Part shown: one piece after another, positions 37,901-46,019 of the stretch
Numbering within the stretch: position 1 is the stretch's first letter
How the letters are laid out: each line of letters begins with the position of its first letter
Assembly: GCF_020177265.1 (NCBI RefSeq)
Contig: NZ_JAIVMC010000001.1
Location: 744,001 to 808,000, forward strand
Direction: 5' to 3'
From: Pseudooceanicola marinus
GTDB taxonomy: Bacteria; Pseudomonadota; Alphaproteobacteria; Rhodobacterales; Rhodobacteraceae
DNA: 64,000 nt
Translations under genes and position numbers: made by a program
The notes under the pieces: generated by a model
The model's input: only the letters and a program-made list of their open reading frames with translations
What the model was told of the DNA's origin: nothing
The model's database searches: none

Positions 37901-38637
37901 TGTGGCTGCGCGCCGGCCTCGCCCCTTCGGTGCTGGAGAAACTGGCCGAGGCCGACGCCTTCGCCGGCCAGGGGCTGACCCGCCGCGATGCCCTGTGGGA
38001 GGTGAAGGCGATCCGCGCGCCGAAACCCCTGCCGCTGTTTGACGATGCGCTGGATGGCGAAGGCGGGGTGGAGCCGAAGGTGGAGCTGCCCGCGATGCAC
38101 CTGGGCGAGGAAGTGGTGGAAGATTACGTTTCCATGCGCCTTTCGCTCCGCGCCCACCCGATGGAGCTGCTGCGCCCCTCGCTGCCCGACACCCTGCCCC
38201 ATGGAGAGCTGGCCACCACGCCTCCGGGCCGCGTGACGATCTGCGGGCTGGTCATCACCCGGCAGCGGCCCGGCACCGCCTCGGGCGTCATCTTCCTGAC
38301 GCTGGAGGATGAAAGCGGGGTCGCCAACGTGGTGGTCTGGCCCAAGCTTTACGAGGCCTACCGCCGCGCGGTGATGGGCGGGCGTCTGCTGCGGGTGAGC
38401 GGGTATATCCAGCGCGAGGGGATCGTGGTGCATGTGATCGCCCAGCGGATCGAGGACCTGTCGCCGCGCCTGGGCGAGCTGGGCCACCCGCTGAGCGACC
38501 AGGTGGGCGTGACCCGGCCGGAGGCCGACGACGCGCCGCGCCGCCCCGACGTGCCCCGCCCGGCCCGCACCAAACCCACGGCCAACCACCCCCGCGAACA
38601 GGCCAAGCGGCTGTTTCCCAGTCGGGATTTCCACTGA
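34936..38637 (+). CDS. dnaE2: Error-prone DNA polymerase DnaE2 (ImuC)
   Basis: 1233-residue C-family polymerase for damage-induced translesion synthesis. Domains in order: a PHP domain from about 116 (YAELCTTSNFTFLTGASHPE), a polymerase core with PDIDVDFEHERREEVI and DIDALGILKVDVLSLGML, finger/HhH region (ADAFAGQGLTRRDALWEVKA), and a C-terminal OB fold (RVTICGLVITRQRPGTASGV). Two oddities stand out. First, a Pro/Ala/Glu-rich N-terminal extension of about 115 residues has no internal ATG/GTG before the PHP domain. Second, a low-complexity insert of about 50 residues (near 170-220) sits within the PHP domain. Both make it longer than usual DnaE2 proteins (about 1050-1100). The start overlaps imuB. 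Confidence 0.94.
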   Translation: MTATPHAAPPAPRKPGAPCAPAEADAAAPSRPGDIAPCPSDNSCPGPEREGAGPPEAAPEAPAERDPEDSPWPDSARAATEATPDPAAPGGSAPRAEVTSAPHPGPGGHGDAPPAYAELCTTSNFTFLTGASHPEELVTRAAELGLSALAITDRNSLAGVVRAWSALKELKRAAEEAAEAADDSPATGPQVRSHTRVDPSSRTALPAKPALARPQVPRLPRLITGCRLVLRDCPVDWIALPRDRAAYERLSQLLTLGKRRAEKGDCLLGLDDLLTHGQGMILIALPPRDLAAARRPVAQVQRRFPGHVFLGAAPRYDGSDQGWFDACAQAALATSAPMVAVGDVLMHHGARRQLADVLTCLREGLTIDHIGTRAQPNAERRLKAPADMARLYRRHPAALRRTTEIAARCAFDLSDLSYEYPDEVSEGGEAPQDRLDRLVRAGLRRRCPDGIPDRYHALAEKELSVVEELGFAAYFLTVHDIVAYARSVGILCQGRGSAANSILCWALGITDVSPDMIGMVFERFVSRHRGEPPDIDVDFEHERREEVIQWIYDRYGRDRAGLCATVIHFRSRAAIREVGKVMGLSQDVTAALAGQIWGMSGKGADPDRMRELGLDPSDRRLAQTIRLIGEIIGFPRHLSQHVGGFIITRGRLDALCPIENAAMENRTVIEWDKDDIDALGILKVDVLSLGMLTCLRKSFDLLSEHEKRQLTLDTVPQEDPETYGMLCRADAIGVFQVESRAQMNFLPRMQPRTFYDLVIEVAIVRPGPIQGGMVQPYIRRRQGLEAPEPFGPALAEVTAKTLGVPLFQEQAMQIAVVGAGFTPEEADRLRRSLSTFRRMGTIGVFRDKFVGGMLANGYDPEIAALCFSQIEGFADYGFPESHAAAFAMLTYVSSWLKRHHPAVFACALLNSQPMGFYAPAQIVRDAREHGIEVRPICVNASHWDNRLERRTDGALALRLGFRQIKGFREEDAGWIVAARGNGYPDPESLWLRAGLAPSVLEKLAEADAFAGQGLTRRDALWEVKAIRAPKPLPLFDDALDGEGGVEPKVELPAMHLGEEVVEDYVSMRLSLRAHPMELLRPSLPDTLPHGELATTPPGRVTICGLVITRQRPGTASGVIFLTLEDESGVANVVVWPKLYEAYRRAVMGGRLLRVSGYIQREGIVVHVIAQRIEDLSPRLGELGHPLSDQVGVTRPEADDAPRRPDVPRPARTKPTANHPREQAKRLFPSRDFH

Positions 38638-38667
38638 CGCCCCGCGCGGCGCTGCCGCCACCGAGGC

Positions 38668-39549
38668 TCAGGCGATGCGCAGCATGTAGCGCGTGCTGAT
38701 CCAGCCGGTCACGCCCAGGGCGCCGCCGGCCTCCGCTCCCTCGGGCACCGCCAGCACCTCGACGAAGGCCCAGTCCGGCACGCGCGACAGCACCTTGACC
38801 CGCGTCCCGCGCAGAAGTTGCCCCGGTGGATCGACCAGTTCGGCCCCGATCCGCCCCTCCCCACGGAAATTCAGCCGCGAGGCCGTGGTCTCCCAGACGG
38901 CGTCCTCCTCGCCCTCGTCCGCCTGGCCCAGAAGGTCGCGGAAGGTCTCCAGCGGGAAGGCCGGGCCGGGGTCGGTCTTCCAGCCACGGGTGTCAATCTC
39001 CTCATGGCTGACGATGTCGGTGATGGCGTAGCTGTCGATCAGCGCGCTGGTGATCCGGCGCAGCACCGTCAACTGTTCTGGGGTGTAAAGCGGCCAGGCG
39101 AAGCTGCCCGGACCGATGCGGCCATGGGGCGCGGTCAGGAAGCCGCCGTAGTCCTCCAGCTCTGCCGTGGTGCGCCTGTGCCCGTAGCCGTCGACCCAGA
39201 GGTCCGGCCCCAGGGGTTTCAGGTAGCCGGGGTTCAGGATCTCGATCCCGACGGCATGGCTGTTCAGCCCCGACAGACCGCCGTGGTGCGACGGACCGGC
39301 ATGCCAGGCCCGGCGGTTGAAGGGCGCGATCTGCCAGGTGGTGCCGTCACGGTCGACCACCAGATGCGCAGAAGTGCCGGTGTTGCCGGTCCCACCCGCG
39401 CGGCCCATCAGCCAGTCGCGCGCGCCTGCGCCGCTCCAGCCGGTGGTGTAGTGCATGACGATGAGGGTGGGATCGATCCGCACGGAGCGGCTGAGGTTGG
39501 AACTGGTGCCGTACCAGAATTCTTCAAAACGATGGTTCTTGATAGCCAT
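38668..39549 (-). CDS. N-acetylmuramoyl-L-alanine amidase (Amidase_2)
   Basis: 293-residue zinc amidase of the AmpD/T7-lysozyme type that cuts the MurNAc to L-Ala bond of peptidoglycan. Expected zinc ligands are His33 (VMHYTTG), His181 (VSHEEID) and Asp192 (GWKTDPGPAF), with Glu103 and Lys190 as likely helpers. A C-terminal SH3-like domain (RGTRVKVLSRVPDWAFVEVL and GVTGWISTRYML) may bind wall. No signal peptide is seen from ATG 39549, the start with GAGGG upstream. A longer frame upstream has basic, non-signal character. It may act on muropeptides in the cytoplasm or be released by lysis. No phage genes surround it. Confidence 0.88.
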   Translation of the reverse strand: MAIKNHRFEEFWYGTSSNLSRSVRIDPTLIVMHYTTGWSGAGARDWLMGRAGGTGNTGTSAHLVVDRDGTTWQIAPFNRRAWHAGPSHHGGLSGLNSHAVGIEILNPGYLKPLGPDLWVDGYGHRRTTAELEDYGGFLTAPHGRIGPGSFAWPLYTPEQLTVLRRITSALIDSYAITDIVSHEEIDTRGWKTDPGPAFPLETFRDLLGQADEGEEDAVWETTASRLNFRGEGRIGAELVDPPGQLLRGTRVKVLSRVPDWAFVEVLAVPEGAEAGGALGVTGWISTRYMLRIA

Positions 39550-39774
39550 GAAAAGGCCCTCGCAATGCAGGTTGAAAAAGGTCTTGAACGTAAAGGATCC
39601 CGGCCGGCGGAAATTGCCGACGGGCGTGCGGGCCGGAAAATGCGCCCGGCCCGATGTGGGAAGCCTAGGGGCAGTCGGGCCCCTGTGGCAAAGCAAATCG
39701 CCCCGCCCGCGACCAAAGCCCGGGCCCCGCCAGGCTGTGCGACGGCGCCGGGCGCGCGGCCCGTGCCGCGACGC

Positions 39775-40416
39775 TCAGCTGTCCTGAAGTTCCTGCTTCA
39801 GCATCTTGCGAATGCGCTTGCGCTCGCGCCGGCCCGACACCTGCTCGGTCTGCGGGTAGACCGGGACCACGTCCCAGGGATCCTGATCGACCTTCAGGCG
39901 GAAGCGGCGGCGGGCCGCGATTTCCAGGTCGTCCCCGCCGAAGGCGCAGGTGACCATGATCTCGAAATCGCGGATCCGGTCGCGCAGCTCCGACAGGTCA
40001 TCGGGCAGGTCCTCGTTCCGCTCCACCGTGATGTCGAGGATGTTGCGGAAGGTGCCCAGCCCCATGAAATCACCGCGGTTCAGCGGGCCCTGGCTGGTGA
40101 TCCCCTCGGGGCGCTCCTCGTCGTCGCCGGATTTCTGCAGGATGTCCCGGTCGGTGACGGTGGCGGTGTATTCGCTGCCATCGGTCATCCGCAGGGTGCA
40201 GTAGACCCCCTGCCCGTAGATCGGTTCCTGGCTCATGTTCGACATCAGGATCAGCGCATCCAGATCCGATCCGGCGCCCCGGTTGATGATGACACGCGGT
40301 TTGCGCGCCCGCATGTAACTACCCACGAAGATCTGGAGATAGATCAGCCAGACCCCCAGCATCCCGACATTGGTAAGCACGTTCAGCGCCGAGCTGTATT
40401 CCTTCAGCCAGTCCAT
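39775..40416 (-). CDS. Hypothetical membrane-anchored protein
   Basis: 213-residue protein that I do not recognise. One transmembrane helix lies near residues 12-34 (VLTNVGMLGVWLIYLQIFVG), followed by a Lys/Arg flank and a soluble domain of mixed beta character (KPRVIINRGAGSDLDALILM, GQGVYCTLRMTDGSEY, FEIMVTCAFGGDDLEIAARR). The end is very basic (GRRERKRIRKMLKQEL). By the positive-inside rule the domain probably faces the cytoplasm. The ATG at 40416 has GGGAG seven bases upstream. It lies between the amidase and the ABC importer on the same strand. The 62-base gap to the permease gene leaves co-transcription possible. Confidence 0.75.
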   Translation of the reverse strand: MDWLKEYSSALNVLTNVGMLGVWLIYLQIFVGSYMRARKPRVIINRGAGSDLDALILMSNMSQEPIYGQGVYCTLRMTDGSEYTATVTDRDILQKSGDDEERPEGITSQGPLNRGDFMGLGTFRNILDITVERNEDLPDDLSELRDRIRDFEIMVTCAFGGDDLEIAARRRFRLKVDQDPWDVVPVYPQTEQVSGRRERKRIRKMLKQELQDS

Positions 40417-40478
40417 GGGTCTCCCGTCCGTCTTTGCATGGGGCAGACCAACGCCCCCGAACGGGTTCCGTTCCCCGA

Positions 40479-41954
40479 TCAGCCCTGACCGCGCGTCCCT
40501 TCGATCCGCAAACGGCTGTCGGGCTGCAACCGCCCGCGCAACCGGCGTGACAGGGCATCCACCGCCAGGGTCAGCGCCACGGTGACCAACAGCAGCGCCA
40601 TGACGCGATCCAGCCGCAGCTCTGCCACGTTGGTCTGCACGTAGAATCCCAGGGTGCCGAGGCCCAGCACGCCCATGATGGCGCTTTCGCGCAGGATGAT
40701 CTCCCACCGGTAGAGACAGAGCGCGCGAAAGTTGCCCATCAGGCGCGGGAACAGCTCCCACCCCCAGAGGGTGAGGCCGCGCGGGGCATCCGGGCGCAGC
40801 GGCAGCGTGGCGGCCTGGCGGCCCATCAGGTGGGCGATGATCGCCCCGTTGTGCAGGCCAAGCGCCAGCACGGCCGGCAACATCGAGGGGCCGAGGATCT
40901 GCAGGAAGACGAAGGCCAGCATGTATTCCGGGGTGGAGCGCAGCAGCACCAGCGCCCCGTGGCCCAGAATCGCGCCCAGACGGCCCGCCACCCGCGGCAC
41001 GATCATCGGGAAGGCCAGGGCCGCCAGCCCGCCCGCCAGCACCAGCGCCAGCTGGCCCAGCACCAACGTGTCCACCACGCCCGGCCAGGCCTGTTGCACG
41101 AACACCCGGTCGAGCCAGCCGGTCCAGTCCGCCCCGGAGCGCAGCGGGGCCGGCACGATGTCCGACAGGAACCGTGCCAGCGCCCCCGATCCCATCGGCG
41201 GCACCTCGACCCGCAGCAGCGCCCAGACCGAGGCCAGCAGATAGACCGGCATCAGCCGCCAGCGCGCCCAGTGGCGGATCGGCAGGATTAACAAGAAGAA
41301 GACCGCCAGCACCACCACGGCGCGGTCGTATTCAGCCTGGCGGAACCAGGTTTCCAGCTGGAACCCCAGCGTCGGCAGGCCGATGAAGCCCAGCACGGCG
41401 GAGCTGCGCATGCCGCATTCCAGCCGGTAAAGCGTATAGGCCGCCATCTGCGGCAGCACGGCGGGGTAGCGGACCCAGACCAGCCGGGTGACCGCCCCCA
41501 GCCCCGCAGGCAGCGCCTGTTCGCCGCCCCGCCCGGCCTCGTCGAGATATTCGGAGAGGACCTTGGCGAAGATGCCCGCGTAGGGCAGCCCGATGGCCAG
41601 CACGCCGGTCAGCGGCGACAGGCCGGTGATGTTCATCAGCAAAAGCGCCCAGAACAGCTCATGCAAGGCGCGAATGGCGACGCAGAGGAACCGCACCGGC
41701 CCGAGGTGGTAAAGCGGCGCCAGAACCAGTCCCGCCACCGCGCCCAGCCCCACGCCGCACAGCGCGAAGGCCAGGGTCAGAACGGCCCCATTGAGCAGCG
41801 ACAGCGGGTCCGACAGGTCGGGGTGCAGGATCCCCTGCCCGATCGCCGCCAGCGTCATCCAGGGATCGGGACGCGGCGCCGACAGATCCGCCAGCACCAG
41901 CGCCAGCACCGTGGCCGCCAGGAAGCCCAGCGAGATGCGCCGCGCCACGCTCAC
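40479..41954 (-). CDS. PhnE-type ABC permease, two domains fused
   Basis: 491-residue importer permease in which two BPD_transp_1 (PhnE-like) domains are joined. Each half has about six helices and an EAA-type loop: RYPAVLPQMAAYTLYRLECG with SAVLGFIGLPTLGF in the first, and ELFPRLMGNFRALCLYRWEI with SAIMGVLGLGTLGF in the second. It would be the channel for the adjacent PhnC-like ATPase and PhnD-like binding protein. A GTG start at 41954 overlaps the ATPase stop (GTGA). Although the family is named for phosphonate, the neighbours here are selD and mnmH, which points to selenium oxyanions. Substrate is inferred. Confidence 0.88.
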   Translation of the reverse strand: MSVARRISLGFLAATVLALVLADLSAPRPDPWMTLAAIGQGILHPDLSDPLSLLNGAVLTLAFALCGVGLGAVAGLVLAPLYHLGPVRFLCVAIRALHELFWALLLMNITGLSPLTGVLAIGLPYAGIFAKVLSEYLDEAGRGGEQALPAGLGAVTRLVWVRYPAVLPQMAAYTLYRLECGMRSSAVLGFIGLPTLGFQLETWFRQAEYDRAVVVLAVFFLLILPIRHWARWRLMPVYLLASVWALLRVEVPPMGSGALARFLSDIVPAPLRSGADWTGWLDRVFVQQAWPGVVDTLVLGQLALVLAGGLAALAFPMIVPRVAGRLGAILGHGALVLLRSTPEYMLAFVFLQILGPSMLPAVLALGLHNGAIIAHLMGRQAATLPLRPDAPRGLTLWGWELFPRLMGNFRALCLYRWEIILRESAIMGVLGLGTLGFYVQTNVAELRLDRVMALLLVTVALTLAVDALSRRLRGRLQPDSRLRIEGTRGQG

Positions 41955-42610
41955 GCGTAAAGATCCATCAGCCGGTCACGCGGACAGTCGGCCACGGGCG
42001 CATCCAGCACGATCCGCCCCCCTTTCAGGCCGAGGATGCGCGTGGCGGTCTGCCGCGCCAGGGTCACGTCATGCAGCGCCAGCACGGAGGTGGGGAAACT
42101 TGCCGCCAGGTCCTCCAGCAGGGCCGCGGCCTGGGACGGATCCAAGGCGGAGACGGGTTCATCCCCCAGCACCACCTCGCCGCCGCGCAAGAGCGCCCGC
42201 GCCAGCGCAACGCGCTGCCGCTGCCCGCCCGACAGCTGCGCGACCCGACGTCGGCCCATGCCGGTCAGGCCCACGCGGGTCAGCACCTGCTCCACCTGCG
42301 CCCGCTCATCGGCGGAGGGGCGCAGCAGGATACGCAGGTTTCGGGCCGTGCCGGCGTCGTCCAGCCGTCCCATCCAGACGTTGTGAAAGACCGACAGCGG
42401 CCCGACCAGCCCGTGATCCTGCGGCACCAGGGCCACGCGCCGCGCCGTCAGCCGCTGCGCCAGCGCCGCCAGCAGGGTGGATTTCCCCACGCCGCTGCGC
42501 CCCAGAAGCGCGATCCGCTCTCCGGGCTCTATCGTCAGGGTCACATCGCTGAGAACGGGGGTCTCCCCCCATCCCAGACGCTCCCCCGAGAGGGAGACGA
42601 GCGCCGCCAT
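41951..42610 (-). CDS. PhnC-like ABC importer ATPase
   Basis: 219-residue nucleotide-binding subunit: Walker A GRSGVGKST near 37-45, signature LSGGQRQRVALARALL near 131, Walker B VVLGDEPVSALDP, and the H-loop in VLALHDVTLAR. It powers import through the fused permease. The start ATG shares one base with the stop of the binding-protein gene (TGATG) and its own stop overlaps the permease start, so the three genes are translationally coupled. Its length, at the short end for PhnC, is normal for the group. Confidence 0.9.
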   Translation of the reverse strand: MAALVSLSGERLGWGETPVLSDVTLTIEPGERIALLGRSGVGKSTLLAALAQRLTARRVALVPQDHGLVGPLSVFHNVWMGRLDDAGTARNLRILLRPSADERAQVEQVLTRVGLTGMGRRRVAQLSGGQRQRVALARALLRGGEVVLGDEPVSALDPSQAAALLEDLAASFPTSVLALHDVTLARQTATRILGLKGGRIVLDAPVADCPRDRLMDLYA

Positions 42611-43455
42611 CAGTCGATGATGTCGAGCGCGCGGGCCGTGTCCTCGATCGGCTGGTAAAGACCGTTGTCGGCCTCGATGAACGCGGACCGTGGGAAGGTC
42701 GCCAGCAGATCCTCGTCGGTCAGCGACAGCAGCGCCTCCTGCACCTTGGCGGTGAAACCCGCGCCGAAGCGGCCATCGACATCGCCGCGGATGGTCCAGT
42801 TGTAATCGGGGTACGGCGGGGTCTGCCAGATCACGGTGGTCTGGTCGACCTCCGGCGCGCCCTCGCTCTCGGCCAGTCCGTACACCGAGTAATTCAGCGC
42901 GCCGACCTCATAGGCGCCCGAGCCCACCAGTCGCAGGGTCTGGCCGTGGTCACCGGAAAAGCCCACGTCGGAGAAGAGATCCTCCGGCGCCTCGCCGGTC
43001 TCCTCGCGGATATAATATTCGGGCATCAGGCGGCCCGAGGTCGAGCCCTGCGCGCCGAAGGTGAAGCTGCGCCCGGCGATGTCGGGGAAGTCTTCCGACG
43101 GCTGCAGCCCGGTGGCATCGTTGGCGATGAAATAGGTGACGAACTCCGCATCCTCGGCGCCTTGCGCGATGGCGGTGGAGCCGGGCACCAGGGCGCGGGC
43201 CTGCACGCCCGACAGGCCGCCGAACCAGCCCAGCTGGATCTGGTCGTTGCGGAAGGCGGTGACCGCGGCGGCGTAGGATTTCACCGGCACGTATTGCACC
43301 TCGACCCCCAGCTCGTCGGAGAGGTAATCGGCCACGGCGCCGAAACGTTCGACCAGGCGGCTTTCATCGTCATCGGGGATGGCGGAGAAATAGAGCGTAT
43401 CGGCAGCCGCCGGCGTCGCGGCGGCGGTCATCAGCAGGAAGGCAAGACGTTTCAT
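42610..43455 (-). CDS. PhnD-like oxyanion-binding protein, probable selenium importer
   Basis: 281-residue periplasmic binding protein of the PhnD superfamily. A signal peptide ends near AAA (residue 18), followed by YFSAIPDDDESRLVERFGAV, a ligand loop QLGWFGGLSGVQARALVPG and FTFGAQGSTSGRLMPEYYIR. PhnD-type pockets bind tetrahedral oxyanions or phosphonates. I recall that a subset encoded next to selenium genes is annotated as putative selenate-binding, and here selD-mnmH lie directly upstream on the same strand, 95 bases away. I therefore infer selenate/selenite-type uptake; phosphite or phosphonate remains possible. The ribosome site is weak. Confidence 0.85.
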   Translation of the reverse strand: MKRLAFLLMTAAATPAAADTLYFSAIPDDDESRLVERFGAVADYLSDELGVEVQYVPVKSYAAAVTAFRNDQIQLGWFGGLSGVQARALVPGSTAIAQGAEDAEFVTYFIANDATGLQPSEDFPDIAGRSFTFGAQGSTSGRLMPEYYIREETGEAPEDLFSDVGFSGDHGQTLRLVGSGAYEVGALNYSVYGLAESEGAPEVDQTTVIWQTPPYPDYNWTIRGDVDGRFGAGFTAKVQEALLSLTDEDLLATFPRSAFIEADNGLYQPIEDTARALDIID

Positions 43456-43550
43456 CGGGAAAACTCATCACTTGGGTTGCATTTGGGGCGCCATGCCCCG
43501 CGAAGGTGGAAGGCCCCTTGCCGAGGCGCGTTCTGTCCCGGCCCGCGGGC

Positions 43551-44597
43551 TCAGGCAAAGCGGATGCCCTGGCCCGCGGCCATGCGGCCCACGGGGGCGG
43601 CGGCGTCGAACCCATGCTGGCGGAAGGTGGCCAGCACCTCTTCGACCGCCTCGGGCGCGCACGACACCAGCAGCCCCCCCGAGGTCTGCGGATCGCAGAC
43701 CAGCGCGCGGTCGAGATCCGACAGCCCGTCGAGGGTGACTTGCGCGCCGTAGCTGGCCCAGTTGCGCCCCGAGGCGCCGGTGATGTTGCCCGCATCCGCC
43801 AGATCGCGCGCCGAGGACAAGAGCGGCACCCGGGCCCAGTCGATCTGAGCCTGCACGCCGGAGCCACGCGCCATTTCCAGCCCGTGACCCGCAAGACCGA
43901 AACCGGTCACGTCGGTCATCGCATGGACGCCGGACAGCGCCGCCAGGTCGGGGCCCGGCGTGTTCAGCCGGGTCATCGTGGCGATCATCTCGGCGTACTG
44001 GTCGTCCGACAGCAGTTCCTTCTTGAAGGCCGCCGAATAGATGCCGACACCCAGCGGCTTGCCGAGGATCAGCACGTCGCCCTCCTGCGCCTGGTCGTTC
44101 TGTTTCATCTGCGCCAGATCGACGAGGCCGATGGCAACAAGGCCGTAGATCGGCTCGACCGAGTCGATGGTATGGCCGCCGGCGACGGGAATGCCTGCCT
44201 CGGCAGCCGCCTTGGCGCCGCCCTCCAGGATCTTGCCGATGGTCTCGCCCGGCAGGGCGTTGACCGGCATGCCAACCACCGCCAGGGCGAACAGCGGCCG
44301 CCCGCCCATGGCGTAGACATCGGAAATGGCGTTGGTCGCGGCGATACGGCCGAAATCCTCCGGGTCGTCGACGATAGGCATGAAGAAATCGGTGGTGGCG
44401 ACGATCGCCTGGGTCTCGGAGATCTTGTAGACCGCCGCGTCATCCGCGCTGCCGATGCCCACCAGCAACTCCGGCGGCACCGGCAGGGCCTTGGTGCCCT
44501 TCAGCAGGTCCGACAGCACGCCGGGCGCGATCTTGCAGCCGCAGCCGCCGCCGTGGCTGAGGGAGGTCAGGCGGGGGGTCTTCACGGGATCGGTCAT
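43551..44597 (-). CDS. selD: Selenophosphate synthase SelD
   Basis: 348-residue selenide, water dikinase, which makes selenophosphate from selenide and ATP. The active-site loop GGGCGCK has Cys19 and Cys21 with Lys22. The residue that is selenocysteine in some SelD proteins is ordinary Cys here (TGC codons). Other hallmarks are VGIGSADDAAVYKI, ATTDFFMPIVDDPEDFGRIA and DVTGFGLAGHGLEMA. The start overlaps the mnmH stop (ATGA), so selD and mnmH form one unit. Without selA or selB in view, the visible user of selenophosphate is MnmH, that is tRNA modification. The importer genes follow downstream. Confidence 0.95.
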   Translation of the reverse strand: MTDPVKTPRLTSLSHGGGCGCKIAPGVLSDLLKGTKALPVPPELLVGIGSADDAAVYKISETQAIVATTDFFMPIVDDPEDFGRIAATNAISDVYAMGGRPLFALAVVGMPVNALPGETIGKILEGGAKAAAEAGIPVAGGHTIDSVEPIYGLVAIGLVDLAQMKQNDQAQEGDVLILGKPLGVGIYSAAFKKELLSDDQYAEMIATMTRLNTPGPDLAALSGVHAMTDVTGFGLAGHGLEMARGSGVQAQIDWARVPLLSSARDLADAGNITGASGRNWASYGAQVTLDGLSDLDRALVCDPQTSGGLLVSCAPEAVEEVLATFRQHGFDAAAPVGRMAAGQGIRFA

Positions 44598-45673
44598 TCG
44601 GTGTCTCCTCTAGCGGGCGTTGCGGCCAGGTCGGCGACCTGCGCCGCGATCCGGGCGGCCAGCTCGGGCAAAGCCTGCGGATCCAGGCGCGGGGCGGTCA
44701 GCGGGGTCACCGTCGTCGGGTCCATCCGCGCACGGTGACGGGCATAGCTGGGATCATAGCGCAGCTCCATCAGGCTGCGGGCCAGCGCGGCGAAGGCGCC
44801 CGCGCGGGCCTCGGCGTGCCAGGCCTCGATCTGCTCGGCGGCCACGTAGGGGCGAAGGGTGTCGAGGATCTGGTGCAGCCGGGCCTTGTCCTCGGTGACA
44901 TCGGCATAGGCACGCGCCAGGTAGGCGGCACGTTCGTCCAGCGGCGCCTCCAGCACGATGCGCGGCGCGGCCTTCATCGCGGTCCAGAGGGAGGGCGGCA
45001 GGCGGCATTCGCCGACCTTGGAGCTTTCGGCCTCCACCACCACGGGCCGCGTCGGATCCAGCCGGGCCACCTGCATGGCCAGCGCCGTCTCAAAGCCGCG
45101 CTGCTGCGGCTGCGGGCCCATGGCGCCGAACAGCGATCCACGATGGTTCGCCAGCCCTTCCAGGTCCAGCACTTGCAGGCCCTGATCTGGCAGCATGTTC
45201 AGAAGTTCGGTCTTGGCCGATCCGGTATTGCCGTCCAGCAGAACCACCGGCGCCGGGAAGGGATCGTCGTAAAGCGCCTGCACCACCAGCCCGCGAAAGG
45301 CCTTGTAGCCTCCCTCGATCGTCTCCACCCGCCAGCCGATCTGGCGCAGGATCGTGGCGAAGGAGCCGGAGCGCTGCCCGCCGCGCCAGCAGTAGATCAG
45401 CGGCTGCCAGCCGCCGTCGCGATCCTGCAGCTTCTCCTCGATATGCCGCGCGGCATTGCGTGCCACCAGCGCGCCGCCGATCTTGCGCGCATCAAATGGC
45501 GAGACCTGCTTGTAGATCGTCCCGACCCGGGCACGCTCCTCGTCGTCCAGCACCGGCATGCTGAGCGCACCGGGCACGTGGTCGTCGGCGTATTCCGCCG
45601 GCGCCCGCACGTCGATGATGTCGTCGAAACCGTGATCAAAAAGATCGCTAAGGGATGTGAGCTTGATCGCCAT
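44594..45673 (-). CDS. mnmH: tRNA 2-selenouridine synthase MnmH (SelU)
   Basis: 359-residue enzyme that exchanges sulfur for selenium at the wobble uridine of certain tRNAs via a geranylated intermediate. An N-terminal rhodanese domain has catalytic Cys95 in YCWRGGQRS. A P-loop domain follows with GNTGSAKT at 148-155 and EAESSKVGECRLP. Length is close to E. coli YbbB/SelU. The ATG at 45673 is preferred; an ATG six codons upstream is possible. It heads the mnmH-selD unit and is divergent from tRNA-Leu. Confidence 0.95.
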   Translation of the reverse strand: MAIKLTSLSDLFDHGFDDIIDVRAPAEYADDHVPGALSMPVLDDEERARVGTIYKQVSPFDARKIGGALVARNAARHIEEKLQDRDGGWQPLIYCWRGGQRSGSFATILRQIGWRVETIEGGYKAFRGLVVQALYDDPFPAPVVLLDGNTGSAKTELLNMLPDQGLQVLDLEGLANHRGSLFGAMGPQPQQRGFETALAMQVARLDPTRPVVVEAESSKVGECRLPPSLWTAMKAAPRIVLEAPLDERAAYLARAYADVTEDKARLHQILDTLRPYVAAEQIEAWHAEARAGAFAALARSLMELRYDPSYARHRARMDPTTVTPLTAPRLDPQALPELAARIAAQVADLAATPARGDTE

Positions 45674-45856
45674 TCCCGCCAGATAGCGCATGCCCGCGTC
45701 CAGGCAAAGCGCGGAGCGCAGGCAGCGGCGTATGGCGGACGCCGCCGCCGCGAAACGGAGCGTCGCCTGAGGCCCGCGATGCGATTTCCGCTTCAAACCG
45801 GCGGGGCGCTTTGCTACAGACCACGTCACGCGATGGCCCGAGGGCCGTGGCCGGTT

Positions 45857-45940
45857 GCGGGTGTGGCGGAATTGGTAGACGCACCAGATTTAGGTTCTGG
45901 CGCCTTTGGCGTGGGGGTTCGAGTCCCTTCACCCGCACCA
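45857..45940 (+). tRNA. tRNA-Leu (anticodon UAG)
   Basis: Acceptor GCGGGTG pairs with CACCCGC, followed by A and an encoded CCA. The anticodon stem CCAGA/TCTGG closes the loop TTTAGGT, giving anticodon UAG (Leu). D-arm TGGCGGAATTGGTAGACGCA, long variable arm GCGCCTTTGGCGT and T-arm GGGGTTCGAGTCCC are all typical of a class II leucine tRNA. Confidence 0.97.
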
Positions 45941-45970
45941 CTTTGATTTTAAGATTCTTTAAACGGCATT

Positions 45971-46019
45971 CTGCTCTGAGACAAAGCGGCAGCTGACTCA
46001 TTGGCAGTTTGTCTCGCAG
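45971..46019. repeat. Large inverted repeat downstream of tRNA-Leu
   Basis: GAGACAAA (45978-45985) and TTTGTCTC (46008-46015) are perfect complements. Outside them CTGC and GCAG continue the stem after a three-base bulge. The loop is 22 bases and contains CAGCTG. It starts 30 bases past the tRNA. Apart from this, the 358-base gap to 46298 shows nothing I can name. Confidence 0.5.

Noticed and set aside
38668-39549. Prophage or gene transfer agent lysis module
   Set aside because: The amidase stands alone; no holin, capsid, portal or tail gene is nearby.
40479-43455. Plain phosphonate importer assignment
   Set aside because: The family resemblance is real, but no phosphonate catabolic gene is present and the genes adjoin selD-mnmH, so a firm phosphonate label would be unsafe.
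44520-44560. Selenocysteine in SelD
   Set aside because: The active-site positions are read by TGC codons in CGC, not TGA, so this SelD is not a selenoprotein.
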